A stretch of DNA of 64,000 nt from Undibacterium piscinae (GTDB lineage Bacteria > Pseudomonadota > Gammaproteobacteria > Burkholderiales > Burkholderiaceae_D), in assembly GCA_003970805.2 (NCBI GenBank), contig CP051152.1:3596001-3660000 (forward strand). The letters are read 5' to 3'. Under the pieces are notes generated by a model. The model worked only from the letters and a program-made list of their open reading frames with translations. It ran no database searches and was not told where the DNA came from. The translations under genes and the position numbers were made by a program. This document shows, piece by piece, positions 44,319-54,502 of this stretch; the stretch's first letter is position 1; every line of letters begins with the position of its first letter.

Positions 44319-44440
44319 GGGAGCTTCTAAAAGCCTGTTAATCGGGGTGCAGCGCAAGGCGCGGGTCGGAGCGATACGTCGGTATTGCGAGGGGTTGTAA
44401 CGCCGCGATGCGCTCGAGTAACGGATTTTTAGAAGTTCCC
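44319..44440 (+). repeat. 122-bp palindromic-end repeat, copy 2
   Basis: Terminal inverted repeats GGGAGCTTCTAAAA and TTTTTAGAAGTTCCC are better preserved than in copy 1. It has the same length and orientation as copy 1 and shares the core ATACGTCGGTATTGCGAGG. It ends 28 bp before the tyrA start. Confidence 0.8.
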
Positions 44441-44468
44441 TTCCCTGATATAAAAGAATGGTGTTTTG

Positions 44469-45398
44469 ATGGCGAATGACAGAGAGCCGGGCTCGCAAGT
44501 ATTTAAGCGTATCGCGATCTTCGGGGTAGGTTTGATCGGCGGGTCTTTTGCGCTGGCGTTAAAAAAAGCGGGAGCGGTGCAGCAGGTGGTGGGGGTTGGG
44601 CGTAGTCTGGCTTCCTTGCAGCGCGCTCAGCAACTGGGCATCATAGATCAGATTGCCGGTTCGGTTGAAGATGCGGTACGTGGTTCCGATCTTATTTTGA
44701 TCGCCGCGCCGGTAGCGCAAACCGCTGCCATTTTATCCGCGATACAACCGCACTTGCAGCCGGGAACGGTAGTGGCCGATGCCGGCAGTACCAAGGCCGA
44801 TGTGGTGGCTGCAGCACGTGAAATGCTGGGCGATAAGTTGGCGCAATTCGTTCCGGCGCATCCTATTGCCGGCCGCGAACTGAATGGCCCCGATGCCGCC
44901 CTGACCGATTTGTATGTGGGTAAGAAAGTAGTGATTACCCGCTTACCCGAAAATGCCCAGGCGGACCTCGATCTGGTAGCTGCCGCCTGGCGCCAATGCG
45001 GCGCCATTATTCATTATTTGAGTCCGGCCGAGCATGATGCCGTATTTGCCTCGGTCAGCCATTTGCCGCATTTGCTGGCGTATGCGCTGGTCGACGATAT
45101 CGCCAGAAAGCCGCACGCGGAGCGACTATTTCAATATGCCGCCAGCGGGTTTCGCGACTTTACCCGTATCGCAGGATCATCGCCTGAAATGTGGCGGGAT
45201 ATTACGCTGGCTAACCGTGAGGCAATGTTGCAGGAACTCGATTCCTATACCGGGCAATTGGCACGCTTGCGCGCTTATTTGCAGGCAGGGGATGCCGCGG
45301 CGATTGAGGCAGTTTATGCAAATGCCCAGCAGGCCAGGCATAACTGGATAACTGCGATAGAATCGGCAGAGAAGCAACGCAAGGACGGTGGCGACTGA
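44469..45398 (+). CDS. tyrA: Prephenate dehydrogenase
   Basis: TyrA oxidises prephenate toward tyrosine. The 309-residue NAD(P)-binding enzyme has the nucleotide motif FGVGLIGGSFALALKKAG (residues 19-36), VADAGSTKADVVAAAR, PAHPIAGRELNGPDAA with the catalytic His, and SHLPHLLAYALVDDI. It is a free-standing dehydrogenase, not fused to a mutase. ATG 44469 is preceded by a TTG in frame that is unlikely. It heads the tyrA-aroA-cmk-rpsA-ihfB run. Confidence 0.93.
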   Translation: MANDREPGSQVFKRIAIFGVGLIGGSFALALKKAGAVQQVVGVGRSLASLQRAQQLGIIDQIAGSVEDAVRGSDLILIAAPVAQTAAILSAIQPHLQPGTVVADAGSTKADVVAAAREMLGDKLAQFVPAHPIAGRELNGPDAALTDLYVGKKVVITRLPENAQADLDLVAAAWRQCGAIIHYLSPAEHDAVFASVSHLPHLLAYALVDDIARKPHAERLFQYAASGFRDFTRIAGSSPEMWRDITLANREAMLQELDSYTGQLARLRAYLQAGDAAAIEAVYANAQQARHNWITAIESAEKQRKDGGD

Positions 45399-45471
45399 GT
45401 TCGCGACAAGGGATTGTTGTCCCTGAAATCAATCTAATAAGTACATCATCTACAAAATCTAGAGATCAAGT

Positions 45472-46809
45472 ATGACTCAACAAAGTAAGCAATATCCGCA
45501 CTACATTGATTTGCATCCGGCCATGGAGGTTGAGGGCGTGGTGCGTTTGCCAGGCTCTAAAAGTATTTCCAATCGGATTCTGTTGCTGGCTGCGCTGGCC
45601 AAAGGCGAGACACACATCTTGGATTTGCTGGCCTCGGACGATACTCTGGTGATGCTTAATGCCTTGCATGCGCTCGGCGTGCACTGGACGCAGGATGGCT
45701 CTACCCAAAATTACACGGTGCAAGGCGTCAGCGGCGTGTTTCCTAAGCATCAGGCCGATTTATTCATGGGCAATGCCGGTACCGCGATCCGTCCTTTGGT
45801 GGCAGCTCTGGCAGTGCTTGGCGGCGACTACACCGTACATGGCGTGGCACGTATGCACGAAAGGCCAATTGGTGATCTGGTCGATGCGCTCAATGCAGTC
45901 GGTGCGCAAATTACGTATACCGGTAATCCGGGCTTTCCTCCGCTGCATATCCGGCGCGGTCATATGCACGCGCAGCGCATGCAGGTGAAGGGCAATGTTT
46001 CCAGTCAGTTTTTGACGGCGGTACTGATGGCTGCTCCTTTGATGGCGCAGCAGCATGATGTGGTGATTGAAGTGGTCGGCGAACTCATTTCCAAGCCGTA
46101 TATAGAGATCACCTTGAACTTGATGCAGCGTTTTGGCGTAGAGGTGCAGCGCGATGGCTGGCAGGCATTTACCATTAAGGCCGGTCAGCATTATGTCTCG
46201 CCAGGCGAGATTCATGTTGAGGGCGACGCTTCGTCCGCTTCGTATTTTCTGGCGGCTGGCGCCATTGCCGGTGGCCCGATCAGGGTTGAGGGTGTAGGTT
46301 TAAACAGCATACAAGGTGACGTGCGCTTTGCCGAAGCGCTGGAGCAAATGGGCGCTAGCATTACCCGTGGCGACAACTGGATAGAGGCCAAGTCGAACGG
46401 CGTATTGCAGGCTATCGATATGGATTTCAATCATATTCCCGATGCCGCCATGACGATCGCGATCGCCGCCTTATACGCCAATGGCACCACGGTGTTGCGC
46501 AATATCGCCAGTTGGCGCGTTAAGGAGACCGACAGGATCGCTGCGATGGCCACCGAATTGCGCAAGCTCGGCGCGCTAGTCGAAGAGGGTGAAGACTATA
46601 TGAAAGTGACGCCGCCGGCACAGATACAGCCTGCCACTATCGATACCTATGATGACCATAGGATGGCAATGTGTTTTTCTTTGGCAACGCTTGATGGCAA
46701 GGCGCGACGTGGCGCAGCCATGCGCATCAATGATCCGAAATGTGTGGCAAAAACCTTTCCCGACTATTTTGAGGCGTTTGCCAAGATCAATCACAAGGAG
46801 TTATTTTGA
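45472..46809 (+). CDS. aroA: EPSP synthase (3-phosphoshikimate 1-carboxyvinyltransferase)
   Basis: AroA joins phosphoenolpyruvate to shikimate-3-phosphate. The 445-residue protein shows the class I signature: [18 protein letters not shown] with the N-terminal Lys and Ser, the PEP-site motif [25 protein letters not shown] and the catalytic [20 protein letters not shown] Gly-to-Ala change in the LFMGNAGTA motif, known for glyphosate tolerance, is absent. It overlaps the cmk start by four bases. Confidence 0.95.
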   Translation: MTQQSKQYPHYIDLHPAMEVEGVVRLPGSKSISNRILLLAALAKGETHILDLLASDDTLVMLNALHALGVHWTQDGSTQNYTVQGVSGVFPKHQADLFMGNAGTAIRPLVAALAVLGGDYTVHGVARMHERPIGDLVDALNAVGAQITYTGNPGFPPLHIRRGHMHAQRMQVKGNVSSQFLTAVLMAAPLMAQQHDVVIEVVGELISKPYIEITLNLMQRFGVEVQRDGWQAFTIKAGQHYVSPGEIHVEGDASSASYFLAAGAIAGGPIRVEGVGLNSIQGDVRFAEALEQMGASITRGDNWIEAKSNGVLQAIDMDFNHIPDAAMTIAIAALYANGTTVLRNIASWRVKETDRIAAMATELRKLGALVEEGEDYMKVTPPAQIQPATIDTYDDHRMAMCFSLATLDGKARRGAAMRINDPKCVAKTFPDYFEAFAKINHKELF

Positions 46810-47474
46810 CAGTTCCGGTTATTACCATTGATGGACCTACCGCTTCCGGCAAGGGAACTGTCGCGCATAGGGTGGCCAAGCATCTGGGTTTCCACTATCT
46901 GGATTCCGGTGCCCTGTATCGCCTGACTGCCTTGTCGGCATCGCGTCATGGGGTCGCACTCGATGATGAGGAAGCGCTGGCTAATCTGGCGCGTGTATTG
47001 CCTTGCCAATTCGTTAAAGGCCATGTGCTGCTTGATGGTGAGGATGTCACCGATGCCGTGCGTGCCGAGGCGATAGGCGTAGCCGCTTCCAAAATTGCGG
47101 TATTGCCCAAGGTGCGCCAGGCCTTGTTTGATTTGCAGGTGGCGTTCCGGTATGCGCCTGGCCTGGTGGCCGATGGGCGGGATATGGGGACCGTTATTTT
47201 CCCCGATGCAACACAGAAAGTGTACTTAACGGCAAGTGTCGATGCGCGCGCTAGTCGCAGATATAAGCAATTGAAAGAAAAGGGATTTCCTGCTACTATG
47301 GAAGACTTGGTAAAAGATTTGGCTGAGCGTGATGCGAGAGATACTGCCCGTAGCGCTGCCCCGCTGAAGCCCGCACCAGGGGCATATATTTTAGATACTT
47401 CTGAGATGACAGTCGATCAGGCTGTACAAACCGTGTTGGATTTGTATGTCAATGCAGTAAAACTTTCGACCTGA
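46806..47474 (+). CDS. cmk: Cytidylate kinase, TTG start
   Basis: Cmk phosphorylates CMP and dCMP. The 222-residue protein begins [20 protein letters not shown] with the P-loop, and holds [24 protein letters not shown] and [16 protein letters not shown]. The start is TTG at 46806, overlapping the aroA stop (TTGA) and preceded by AAGGAG six bases upstream; no ATG gives the conserved N-terminus, so this start is well supported. The weak start codon and overlap suggest translational coupling to aroA. Confidence 0.94.
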   Translation: MTVPVITIDGPTASGKGTVAHRVAKHLGFHYLDSGALYRLTALSASRHGVALDDEEALANLARVLPCQFVKGHVLLDGEDVTDAVRAEAIGVAASKIAVLPKVRQALFDLQVAFRYAPGLVADGRDMGTVIFPDATQKVYLTASVDARASRRYKQLKEKGFPATMEDLVKDLAERDARDTARSAAPLKPAPGAYILDTSEMTVDQAVQTVLDLYVNAVKLST

Positions 47475-47510
47475 GTTATTAAAATAATTCAGTTGTCCAA
47501 AGGAAAAGTT

Positions 47511-47542
47511 CTCGCGTACTACCCATAAAGTATGCGTGAGAT
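47511..47542 (+). promoter_or_regulatory. Stem-loop in the rpsA leader
   Basis: TCTCGCGTA and TATGCGTGAGA pair over nine positions with two wobbles and a 12-nt loop, 60 bp before the rpsA start. Ribosomal protein S1 is known to repress its own mRNA through leader hairpins in enterobacteria; whether this one has that role is inference. Confidence 0.35.
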
Positions 47543-47602
47543 TGTTTTAATCTTTCCCGGTAAATAGCGCCTTTGCACTATTCCGGCTAACTCGTGAATA
47601 TT

Positions 47603-49324
47603 ATGTCTACTGTTTTCATGTCCCAAGATTTCGCTACCGGCGCAGACAGCTTCGCAGCTTTGTTCGAAGAATCCCTGTCACGTCAAGATATGCGTTCCGG
47701 TGAAGTGATTTCTGCTGAAGTCGTTCGTATCGACCACAATTTCGTGATCGTGAACGCTGGCCTCAAATCTGAAGCCTTTATCCCTGTTGAAGAATTCAAA
47801 AACGACCAAGGTGAACTGGAAGTTAACATCGGTGATTTCGTTTCCGTAGCGATTGATTCGCTGGAAAACGGTTTCGGCGACACTATCCTGTCCCGTGACA
47901 AAGCTAAACGTCTGGCCTCTTGGCTCGCGCTGGAAAAAGCGTTGGAGTCTGGCGAGATCGTTACTGGTACAGTTAATGGCAAAGTTAAAGGTGGTTTGAC
48001 TGTTCTGACGAACGGCATCCGCGCTTTCTTGCCAGGTTCTTTGGTTGACACACGCCCAGTTAAGGATACAACTCCTTACGAAGGCAAGACCATGGAATTC
48101 AAGGTTATCAAGCTCGATCGTAAGCGTAACAACGTTGTTCTGTCCCGTCGTGCTGTAGTTGAAGCATCCATGGGCGAAGAGCGTCAAAAACTGATGGAAA
48201 CACTGAAAGAAGGCACAGTGGTCGTCGGTATCGTAAAAAATATCACTGACTACGGCGCATTCGTTGATCTGGGTGGTATCGATGGTCTGTTGCACATCAC
48301 TGATCTGGCATGGCGTCGTGTGCGTCATCCTTCAGAAGTATTGACAGTCGGTCAAGAGATCACTGCTAAGATCCTGAAGTTTGATCAAGAGAAGAACCGT
48401 GTTTCCCTGGGTGTAAAACAACTGGGCGACGATCCATGGACAGGTCTGTCACGTCGTTACCCACAACACACCCGTTTGTTCGGTAAAGTAACGAACCTGA
48501 CCGACTACGGCGCATTCGTTGAAGTCGAGCAGGGTATCGAAGGTTTGGTACACGTTTCCGAAATGGACTGGACTAACAAAAACGTTGCACCAAACAAAGT
48601 TGTTCAATTGGGCGACGAAGTTGAAGTTATGGTTCTGGAAATCGACGAAGACCGTCGTCGTATCAGCCTGGGTATGAAGCAGTGCAAAGCTAATCCTTGG
48701 GATGATTTCGCGATCAACCACAAGAAGGGCGATAAGCTCAAAGGCGCAATCAAATCTATCACTGATTTCGGCGTATTTATCGGTTTGTCCGGTAACATCG
48801 ACGGTCTGGTACATTTGTCTGATCTGTCTTGGAACGAAACCGGCGAAGAAGCCGTACGTCGCTTCAAGAAAGGTGACGAACTGGAAGCCATCATTCTGGC
48901 TATCGACGTTGAGCGTGAGCGTGTTTCCCTGGGCGTTAAGCAACTCGAAGGCGATCCATTCAACAACTATTGCGCAATGAACGACAAGGGTGCCATCGTT
49001 ACTGGTACTGTTAAGTCTGTTGAAGCAAAAGGCGCAGTCATTCAATTGGCTGACGAAGTTGAAGGCTACCTGCGTGCATCCGAAATCTCCCGCGACCGCG
49101 TGGAAGATGCCGGTACACACCTGAAAGTTGGCGACACTGTTGAAACTCTGGTGTTGAACATCGACCGCAAAGCACGTGGTATCCAATTGTCTATCAAGGC
49201 AAAAGATTCCGCTGAAACACAAGAAGCTATGCAAAAAATGTCAACTGACACTAATTCCAATGCAGCTTCCGGCACTACAAGCCTGGGCGCATTGTTGAAA
49301 GCAAAGTTCGACAACAAGAACTAA
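47603..49324 (+). CDS. rpsA: 30S ribosomal protein S1
   Basis: S1 binds mRNA and the ribosome and helps initiate translation. The 573-residue protein has six S1 RNA-binding domains, each with a glycine and aromatic pattern such as [41 protein letters not shown] and [21 protein letters not shown]. The end [13 protein letters not shown] is typical of beta-proteobacteria. ATG 47603 is used (GTG 47594 and ATG 47618 are alternatives). Codon use is more biased than in the neighbours, as expected for high expression. Confidence 0.97.
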   Translation: MSTVFMSQDFATGADSFAALFEESLSRQDMRSGEVISAEVVRIDHNFVIVNAGLKSEAFIPVEEFKNDQGELEVNIGDFVSVAIDSLENGFGDTILSRDKAKRLASWLALEKALESGEIVTGTVNGKVKGGLTVLTNGIRAFLPGSLVDTRPVKDTTPYEGKTMEFKVIKLDRKRNNVVLSRRAVVEASMGEERQKLMETLKEGTVVVGIVKNITDYGAFVDLGGIDGLLHITDLAWRRVRHPSEVLTVGQEITAKILKFDQEKNRVSLGVKQLGDDPWTGLSRRYPQHTRLFGKVTNLTDYGAFVEVEQGIEGLVHVSEMDWTNKNVAPNKVVQLGDEVEVMVLEIDEDRRRISLGMKQCKANPWDDFAINHKKGDKLKGAIKSITDFGVFIGLSGNIDGLVHLSDLSWNETGEEAVRRFKKGDELEAIILAIDVERERVSLGVKQLEGDPFNNYCAMNDKGAIVTGTVKSVEAKGAVIQLADEVEGYLRASEISRDRVEDAGTHLKVGDTVETLVLNIDRKARGIQLSIKAKDSAETQEAMQKMSTDTNSNAASGTTSLGALLKAKFDNKN

Positions 49325-49353
49325 GCACCAACTAAGTCATTGAGGCTTTATTT

Positions 49354-49659
49354 ATGACGAAGTCGGAGCTAATTGCTCGGCTGGCAGAGCGATATCCACA
49401 ACTGATCGCAAAAGATGTGGATGTCGCGGTCAAGGCCATTCTCGATGCGATGACGGATGCTTTGTCTACCGCTCAACGTATCGAGATTCGTGGTTTTGGC
49501 AGTTTTTCTCTGAATAGTCGGCCACCACGTATTGGACGTAACCCGAAATCCGGTGATAAGGTAATGGTTCCTGAAAAGCGGGTGCCGCACTTTAAACCAG
49601 GCAAGGAATTGCGCGAAAGAGTCGATGCAATGGTAGGGCAGCCTATCCTTGATGATTGA
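49354..49659 (+). CDS. ihfB: Integration host factor subunit beta
   Basis: IhfB pairs with IhfA to bend DNA at specific sites in regulation, replication and recombination. The 101-residue HU-family protein has [17 protein letters not shown], the saddle core [17 protein letters not shown] and the beta-arm tip [24 protein letters not shown] with the intercalating Pro. It follows rpsA by 29 bp, the usual order, and has its own terminator. Confidence 0.97.
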   Translation: MTKSELIARLAERYPQLIAKDVDVAVKAILDAMTDALSTAQRIEIRGFGSFSLNSRPPRIGRNPKSGDKVMVPEKRVPHFKPGKELRERVDAMVGQPILDD

Positions 49660-49690
49660 GTGGTAGCAAGCATCTAATGCAACAGAAATG

Positions 49691-49728
49691 AAAACGGCAT
49701 AACGGATTTCCGATATGCCGTTTTTTTT
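49691..49728 (+). terminator. Terminator after ihfB
   Basis: AAAACGGCATA and TATGCCGTTTT form an 11-bp stem around ACGGATTTCCGA, which contains a further small inverted pair. A run of eight T follows. It separates ihfB from lapA-lapB. Confidence 0.9.
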
Positions 49729-49823
49729 CACGTACAATTTCATCCGTATGTGAAAAATAGCGATGTGACATTTACTAGCGCTGCGGCGCAGGCATTAATT
49801 ACCCAAGTTAAATAAGGTAAAGC

Positions 49824-50138
49824 ATGAAAATTATTTCAAGAATTATGGCGGTGATCTTGTTCATCGTCTTTTTCGGATTTGCATTAAAGAACGACCAGAT
49901 CGTCACCCTGCACTATTTTTTTGGTTACGCACAATCTGCTCCTCTGGTTATCTTACTGTTGGCGTTTTTTTTGTCCGGTGCCATTCTAGGTATTCTGGCG
50001 ATGGTACCTATCGTATTTCATCACCGCAAGGATATTTCCAGGCATAAGAAAACTATTGCCGAAATCGAGCAAGAGCGAGCGGCAGAGCAGCGCGCCAGCA
50101 CTCAGCCACCACAGCCTGATAGCATTCGAAATACCTAA
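49824..50138 (+). CDS. lapA: LapA-domain inner-membrane protein
   Basis: This 104-residue protein has two membrane helices (about 5-24 and 40-63) separated by DQIVTLHYFFGYAQSAPL and a charged cytoplasmic tail; it is a LapA/DUF1049 (YciS-like) protein. LapA works with LapB to control LpxC levels and hence lipopolysaccharide assembly. It lies 22 bp before lapB, the conserved pair. Confidence 0.9.
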   Translation: MKIISRIMAVILFIVFFGFALKNDQIVTLHYFFGYAQSAPLVILLLAFFLSGAILGILAMVPIVFHHRKDISRHKKTIAEIEQERAAEQRASTQPPQPDSIRNT

Positions 50139-50160
50139 TACATAAGCGAATAGAACAAAC

Positions 50161-51336
50161 ATGGAATTTGAAATCTGGTTGTTGTTGGGTATACCCCTAT
50201 TTTTTTCTTTAGGCTGGATAGCGGCACGGGTGGATATTCGCCAATTGCTGGCTGAATCTCGTGGCTTGCCGAATGGCTACTTCAGAGGCTTAAATTACCT
50301 GCTCAATGACCAGCATGATAAAGCAATCGATGCCTTTATTGACATAGTAAAACTAGATCCGGAAGCGGTTGAGTTGCATTTTGCTCTTGGTAACCTGTTT
50401 CGCCGCAGAGGGGAAACTGAGCGCGCGATCCGGGTACATCAGAATCTCTTGTCTCGTCCCGATTTACCGTTAGAACAGCAAACCCAGGCGATGTTCGAAT
50501 TGGGGCAGGATTATCTGAAGGCGGGTTTATTGGACCGCGCTGAAGAAACCTTCAACCAGCTTGTTGCCGGACCTTACGCGATTCAGGCGCGCCGTTCTTT
50601 GTTGGAAATTTATCAGCGTGAAAAAGAATGGGCGCGTGCGATTGATGCCGCTCATGCTTTGCAGGAGTCCGGTGCCGGCGGACGCCAGAAGGAAATCGCG
50701 CAGTTTTATTGTGAGTTAGCGCAGGATGAACTGGTACACACTAATTCCGCAGCAGCCCTTGCGATGCTGGATAAGGCGCTGGCGACCGATCGTCACAATG
50801 TACGTGCCGCAATTTTACTCGGAGATGTACAAGTCTCCAGCGGCGATGTTGAAAGTGCCTTGTTATCGTGGCGCCGCGTGGAGCAACAAAGTGTGCCGCA
50901 TGTCGCTTTGGTGGCGCAGCGCCTGATGGATGGCTATAGGACGCTGGAACGGCCGCAAGAGGGTTTGAATTTATTGAAAGGCTATCTCGCTGAGGCGCCG
51001 TCTATCGATTTACTTGAGGTGGTATTTAAGGCAACGTTGGAACTAGATAGTGTAGACGCGGCCAATCAACTGGTCAGTGCCGAGTTGAAGCGCACGCCGA
51101 CTTTGTTAGGCTTGGATAAATTACTTGATGCGCGCCTGATGGTGGCGGCACCTGAGGTAATGCCTGAACTGTCTATGGTGAAGAATCTGGTGCATGGCTA
51201 TGCCCAAAAACTGGCGCGCTATCAGTGCTCGCATTGTGGCTTTAAGGCGCGCCAATTTTACTGGCAATGTCCGGGTTGCAGCCGCTGGGAAACTTACCCG
51301 CCGCGACGTACCGAAGAGCTGAGTGTCATGAATTAA
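50161..51336 (+). CDS. lapB: LapB, LPS assembly regulator with TPRs and rubredoxin-like zinc site
   Basis: LapB (YciM) directs LpxC to FtsH proteolysis and so balances LPS and phospholipid. The 391-residue protein has an N-terminal anchor helix (about 4-22), a domain of about nine TPR-like repeats (YFRGLNYLLNDQHDKAIDAF, LHFALGNLFRRRGETERAIR, MFELGQDYLKAGLLDRAEE and others) and a C-terminal rubredoxin-like metal site, CSHCGFK and CPGCSRW. Both the anchor and the Cys site are needed in the family. It is in an operon with lapA and likely ugd and rfaE. Confidence 0.95.
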   Translation: MEFEIWLLLGIPLFFSLGWIAARVDIRQLLAESRGLPNGYFRGLNYLLNDQHDKAIDAFIDIVKLDPEAVELHFALGNLFRRRGETERAIRVHQNLLSRPDLPLEQQTQAMFELGQDYLKAGLLDRAEETFNQLVAGPYAIQARRSLLEIYQREKEWARAIDAAHALQESGAGGRQKEIAQFYCELAQDELVHTNSAAALAMLDKALATDRHNVRAAILLGDVQVSSGDVESALLSWRRVEQQSVPHVALVAQRLMDGYRTLERPQEGLNLLKGYLAEAPSIDLLEVVFKATLELDSVDAANQLVSAELKRTPTLLGLDKLLDARLMVAAPEVMPELSMVKNLVHGYAQKLARYQCSHCGFKARQFYWQCPGCSRWETYPPRRTEELSVMN

Positions 51337-51411
51337 GTCAATAAGTCCGTGGATGGACTTGATAGAATTTAATGGCATGAATTAGAAATTTATTTTTGAC
51401 TGTGAAAAAAC

Positions 51412-52785
51412 ATGAAAATTACAATTATTGGTACTGGTTATGTGGGGTTGGTTACTGGCGCCTGTTTAGCGGAGTTAGGCAACGATGTATTTTGCCTGGA
51501 TGTCGATCACAACAAAATTGAAATTTTGAATAGTGGCGGAATTCCTATTCATGAGCCGGGCCTTGATGAAATCGTTGCGCGTAACCGTGCCGCCGGGCGC
51601 CTGGTGTTTTCTACTGATGTGGCAGCCAGTGTCGCTCACGGTGACGTCCAGTTTATTGCGGTCGGTACGCCTCCGGATGAAGACGGCTCGGCAGATTTAC
51701 AATACGTGTTGGCCGCTGCGCGCAATATCGGTAAGCACATGAAGGGTTTTAAGGTTATCGTCGATAAGTCGACGGTGCCGGTAGGGACTGCAGAGCGGGT
51801 CGCCGCAGCCATTCAGGATGAACTGGCTCAGTGCGCGTCAACTGCGACATTTTCTGTCGTCTCGAATCCCGAGTTTCTGAAGGAGGGGGCTGCAGTTGAA
51901 GATTTCATGCGTCCAGATCGTATCGTTATCGGATGTGATGATAATTCGCTCGGTAACCTTGCCCGGGCGCAGATGAAAAAGCTGTACACGCCATTCAATC
52001 GCAATCATGAGCGTACCTACTGGATGGACGTCCGCTCCGCTGAGTTCACCAAGTATGCAGCCAACGCGATGCTGGCGACCCGCATATCATTCATGAATGA
52101 ACTGGCTAATCTGGCAGATCAGGTTGGGGTTGATATCGAGGCTGTGCGTCATGGCATAGGTTCAGATCCTCGTATCGGGCATAGCTTCCTGTACGCCGGT
52201 TGTGGCTATGGGGGATCTTGCTTTCCTAAGGATGTCCAGGCATTGGAACGTACCGCGCAGGATTATGGACAGGATTTGTTGATCTTGCATGCGGTCGAAG
52301 CCGTGAATGAAAAGCAAAAGCAAGTGTTGGGCGCAAAAATCATGAAGCGTTTCGGTTCAGACTTGAATGGCAGGCATTTCGCGATCTGGGGACTGGCTTT
52401 TAAACCAAATACCGATGATATGCGCGCCGCTTCTTCGCGCGTGTTATTGAGTGAATTATTGCGTGCCGGGGCGACGGTAGCGGTTTATGACCCGGTCTCT
52501 ATGGCTGAGGCGAAACGAGTGTTTGCATTGGATTTTGCCGATACGCCTGAGCTACTGGCAAATATTCATTATGCGACCAATCCTATGGACGCATTGGATC
52601 AGGCTGATGCCTTAGCGATCGTGACTGAATGGAAGGCTTTCCGCAGTCCGGATTTCGAGCAAGTCAAAGCGAAGCTGAAGCAAGCGGTGATTTTTGATGG
52701 CCGCAACTTATTCGAGCCTGCCGTGATGACTGAGCTGGGGGTGGAATATCATGGCATTGGCCGCTCTGTGCTAACCCGCAGCTGA
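51412..52785 (+). CDS. ugd: UDP-glucose 6-dehydrogenase
   Basis: Ugd oxidises UDP-glucose to UDP-glucuronate for capsule, lipid A modification or LPS sugars. The 457-residue protein has the N-terminal Rossmann motif [18 protein letters not shown] (residues 5-22), [22 protein letters not shown], the conserved Lys and Asn region [15 protein letters not shown], the catalytic Cys in [11 protein letters not shown] and [14 protein letters not shown]. It is 8 bp upstream of rfaE and belongs to the envelope operon. Confidence 0.96.
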   Translation: MKITIIGTGYVGLVTGACLAELGNDVFCLDVDHNKIEILNSGGIPIHEPGLDEIVARNRAAGRLVFSTDVAASVAHGDVQFIAVGTPPDEDGSADLQYVLAAARNIGKHMKGFKVIVDKSTVPVGTAERVAAAIQDELAQCASTATFSVVSNPEFLKEGAAVEDFMRPDRIVIGCDDNSLGNLARAQMKKLYTPFNRNHERTYWMDVRSAEFTKYAANAMLATRISFMNELANLADQVGVDIEAVRHGIGSDPRIGHSFLYAGCGYGGSCFPKDVQALERTAQDYGQDLLILHAVEAVNEKQKQVLGAKIMKRFGSDLNGRHFAIWGLAFKPNTDDMRAASSRVLLSELLRAGATVAVYDPVSMAEAKRVFALDFADTPELLANIHYATNPMDALDQADALAIVTEWKAFRSPDFEQVKAKLKQAVIFDGRNLFEPAVMTELGVEYHGIGRSVLTRS

Positions 52786-52793
52786 GCGTAAAT

Positions 52794-53717
52794 ATGCAAA
52801 AAAATCTAGCGAAACGTATGCTGGTAGTCGGTGATGTGATGCTTGACCGTTACTGGTTCGGCGAGGTCAACCGGATATCGCCCGAAGCTCCGGTACCTAT
52901 CGTTCGTGTAGAGCGACGTGAAGAGCGTCTCGGTGGTGCCGCCAATGTTGCGCGCAATGCGGTGGCACTAGGTGTCACTGCCGGTCTGTTAGGTGTGATA
53001 GGCCAGGATGAAGCTGGCAATATCGTCGAGAATTTGTTGCAAGAGGCAGGGATAGAAAGTTACCTCAACCGCGATCAGGCGATCTCTACCATCATCAAGT
53101 TGCGCGTCATCGGCAGGCAACAGCAATTGTTGCGTATCGATTTTGAAGAGAAGCCGACGGCCACTGTGCTGCGAGATAAATTAAGCCGCTTTAATGGCCT
53201 CATCGCTGATTATGATGTGATTGTGATGTCTGATTACGCCAAGGGCAGTCTGGTGAACGTCTCAACGATGATCACCGCCGCCAGGCAGGCTGGTAAGCTA
53301 ATTTTGGTCGATCCTAAGGGCAGTGATTTTTCGCGCTATGCGGGCGCAACCATGCTGACGCCAAATAAATCCGAAATGCGGCAAATCATCGGTGACTGGG
53401 ACAGCGAACAAGAGCTAACCGAAAAAGCACAGGCATTAAGACAGCAATTGGATCTGCAAGCCATATTGCTGACGCGCTCAGAGGAAGGCATGACGTTGTA
53501 TACGGCAACTGAAGTGATTAATGTACCGGCCATGGCGCGTGAAGTCTATGACGTCTCTGGTGCCGGTGATACGGTCATCGCTACCATGGCAGTCATGCTG
53601 GCCGAAGGGAAATCTATGCAGGAGGCGGTATTGATCGCGAACCGGGCTGGTGGCATTGTCGTTGGTAAGCTCGGCACGGCAACAGTTTCGAAAGGGGAGT
53701 TATTTCCTAATTTGTGA
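52794..53717 (+). CDS. rfaE1: D-glycero-beta-D-manno-heptose-7-phosphate kinase (RfaE domain I)
   Basis: This PfkB-family kinase makes heptose 1,7-bisphosphate for the LPS inner core. The 307-residue protein has VVGDVMLDRYWFGEVNRISP, the substrate motif LGGAANVARNAVALG and the C-terminal ATP/anion-hole motif DVSGAGDTVIATMAV. The nucleotidyltransferase domain found in E. coli HldE is absent, as is usual in beta-proteobacteria where it is a separate gene. The epimerase hldD, often next to it in relatives, is not here. Confidence 0.93.
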   Translation: MQKNLAKRMLVVGDVMLDRYWFGEVNRISPEAPVPIVRVERREERLGGAANVARNAVALGVTAGLLGVIGQDEAGNIVENLLQEAGIESYLNRDQAISTIIKLRVIGRQQQLLRIDFEEKPTATVLRDKLSRFNGLIADYDVIVMSDYAKGSLVNVSTMITAARQAGKLILVDPKGSDFSRYAGATMLTPNKSEMRQIIGDWDSEQELTEKAQALRQQLDLQAILLTRSEEGMTLYTATEVINVPAMAREVYDVSGAGDTVIATMAVMLAEGKSMQEAVLIANRAGGIVVGKLGTATVSKGELFPNL

Positions 53718-53884
53718 TAAATTGTTATTTTTATGATAATTCGCTCTTTCCTGTCAACGACTCTTTGTAAAGTTCGTTATCGCTAAACAAGGTCACTGGA
53801 TATTAAGAGTGAAGTTTAGGCTTTTTGTCCTGTTGACTGTAGTAAGGCGAAGTATCGACATTTAACTATTTAGGGAGTATTCAT

Positions 53885-54328
53885 ATGTTTAAGAAATTAT
53901 TGTTGGCAGTGCTTACTGTGATGGCATCCATTGGTATAGCGTTTGCGGAAGTTGACGTGAATAAAGCTGATCAGGCTGCATTGGATAGTATTAAGGGTAT
54001 CGGTCCGGCTACCTCTAAGGCGATTATTGACGCACGGAGTAAAGGCGGTAATTTTAAGGATTGGGCCGATTTTGAATCCCGGGTGAAGGGCATTGGTGAA
54101 AAAAGTGCCGTTAAACTATCTGAAGCCGGCTTGACAATAAATGGCCAGCCAAAGTCTGGAACTGCACCAAAGAAAACCCCGGCAACTAAGGCACCTGCCG
54201 TGTCTGAATCCAAAACAGATGTCACGCCTGAAGCAAAGGCTAAAGCGATGGAAGTAAAGCCTGCACCGGCTACACCAGCGGTGAATTCGAAAGCCACGAC
54301 CGCCTCCAAGCCTGTAACTAACAAATAA
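53885..54328 (+). CDS. ComEA-like secreted helix-hairpin-helix DNA-binding protein
   Basis: The 147-residue protein has a signal peptide (residues 1-21, ending IAFA), a helix-hairpin-helix pair (VDVNKADQAALDSIKGIGPA, FKDWADFESRVKGIGEKSA) and a Lys/Pro/Ala-rich, probably disordered tail. Such proteins bind double-stranded DNA in the periplasm during natural transformation. No other competence gene is beside it. It lies between rfaE and cysM and ends in its own terminator, so it is a single-gene unit. Confidence 0.88.
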   Translation: MFKKLLLAVLTVMASIGIAFAEVDVNKADQAALDSIKGIGPATSKAIIDARSKGGNFKDWADFESRVKGIGEKSAVKLSEAGLTINGQPKSGTAPKKTPATKAPAVSESKTDVTPEAKAKAMEVKPAPATPAVNSKATTASKPVTNK

Positions 54329-54368
54329 GTTTTTGAGCGCGCGTCTCTTCAATTAGTTTTACCCATAT

Positions 54369-54406
54369 AAAAAATCCCCTGATGTCTGGTATCAGGGGAT
54401 TTTTTT
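54369..54406 (+). terminator. Terminator after the ComEA-like gene
   Basis: AAAAATCCCCTGAT and ATCAGGGGATTTTTTT form a 13-14 bp stem with a 7-nt loop and a T run. Confidence 0.92.
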
Positions 54407-54502
54407 ATCTGTGGGAGTTGCGATTATCCTTTGATAGCAATCAAGCATGAACTGTCGCTTACGTTTAGAATGGTGTTTCGTTATACTTTCCTCTTACGCC
54501 AT

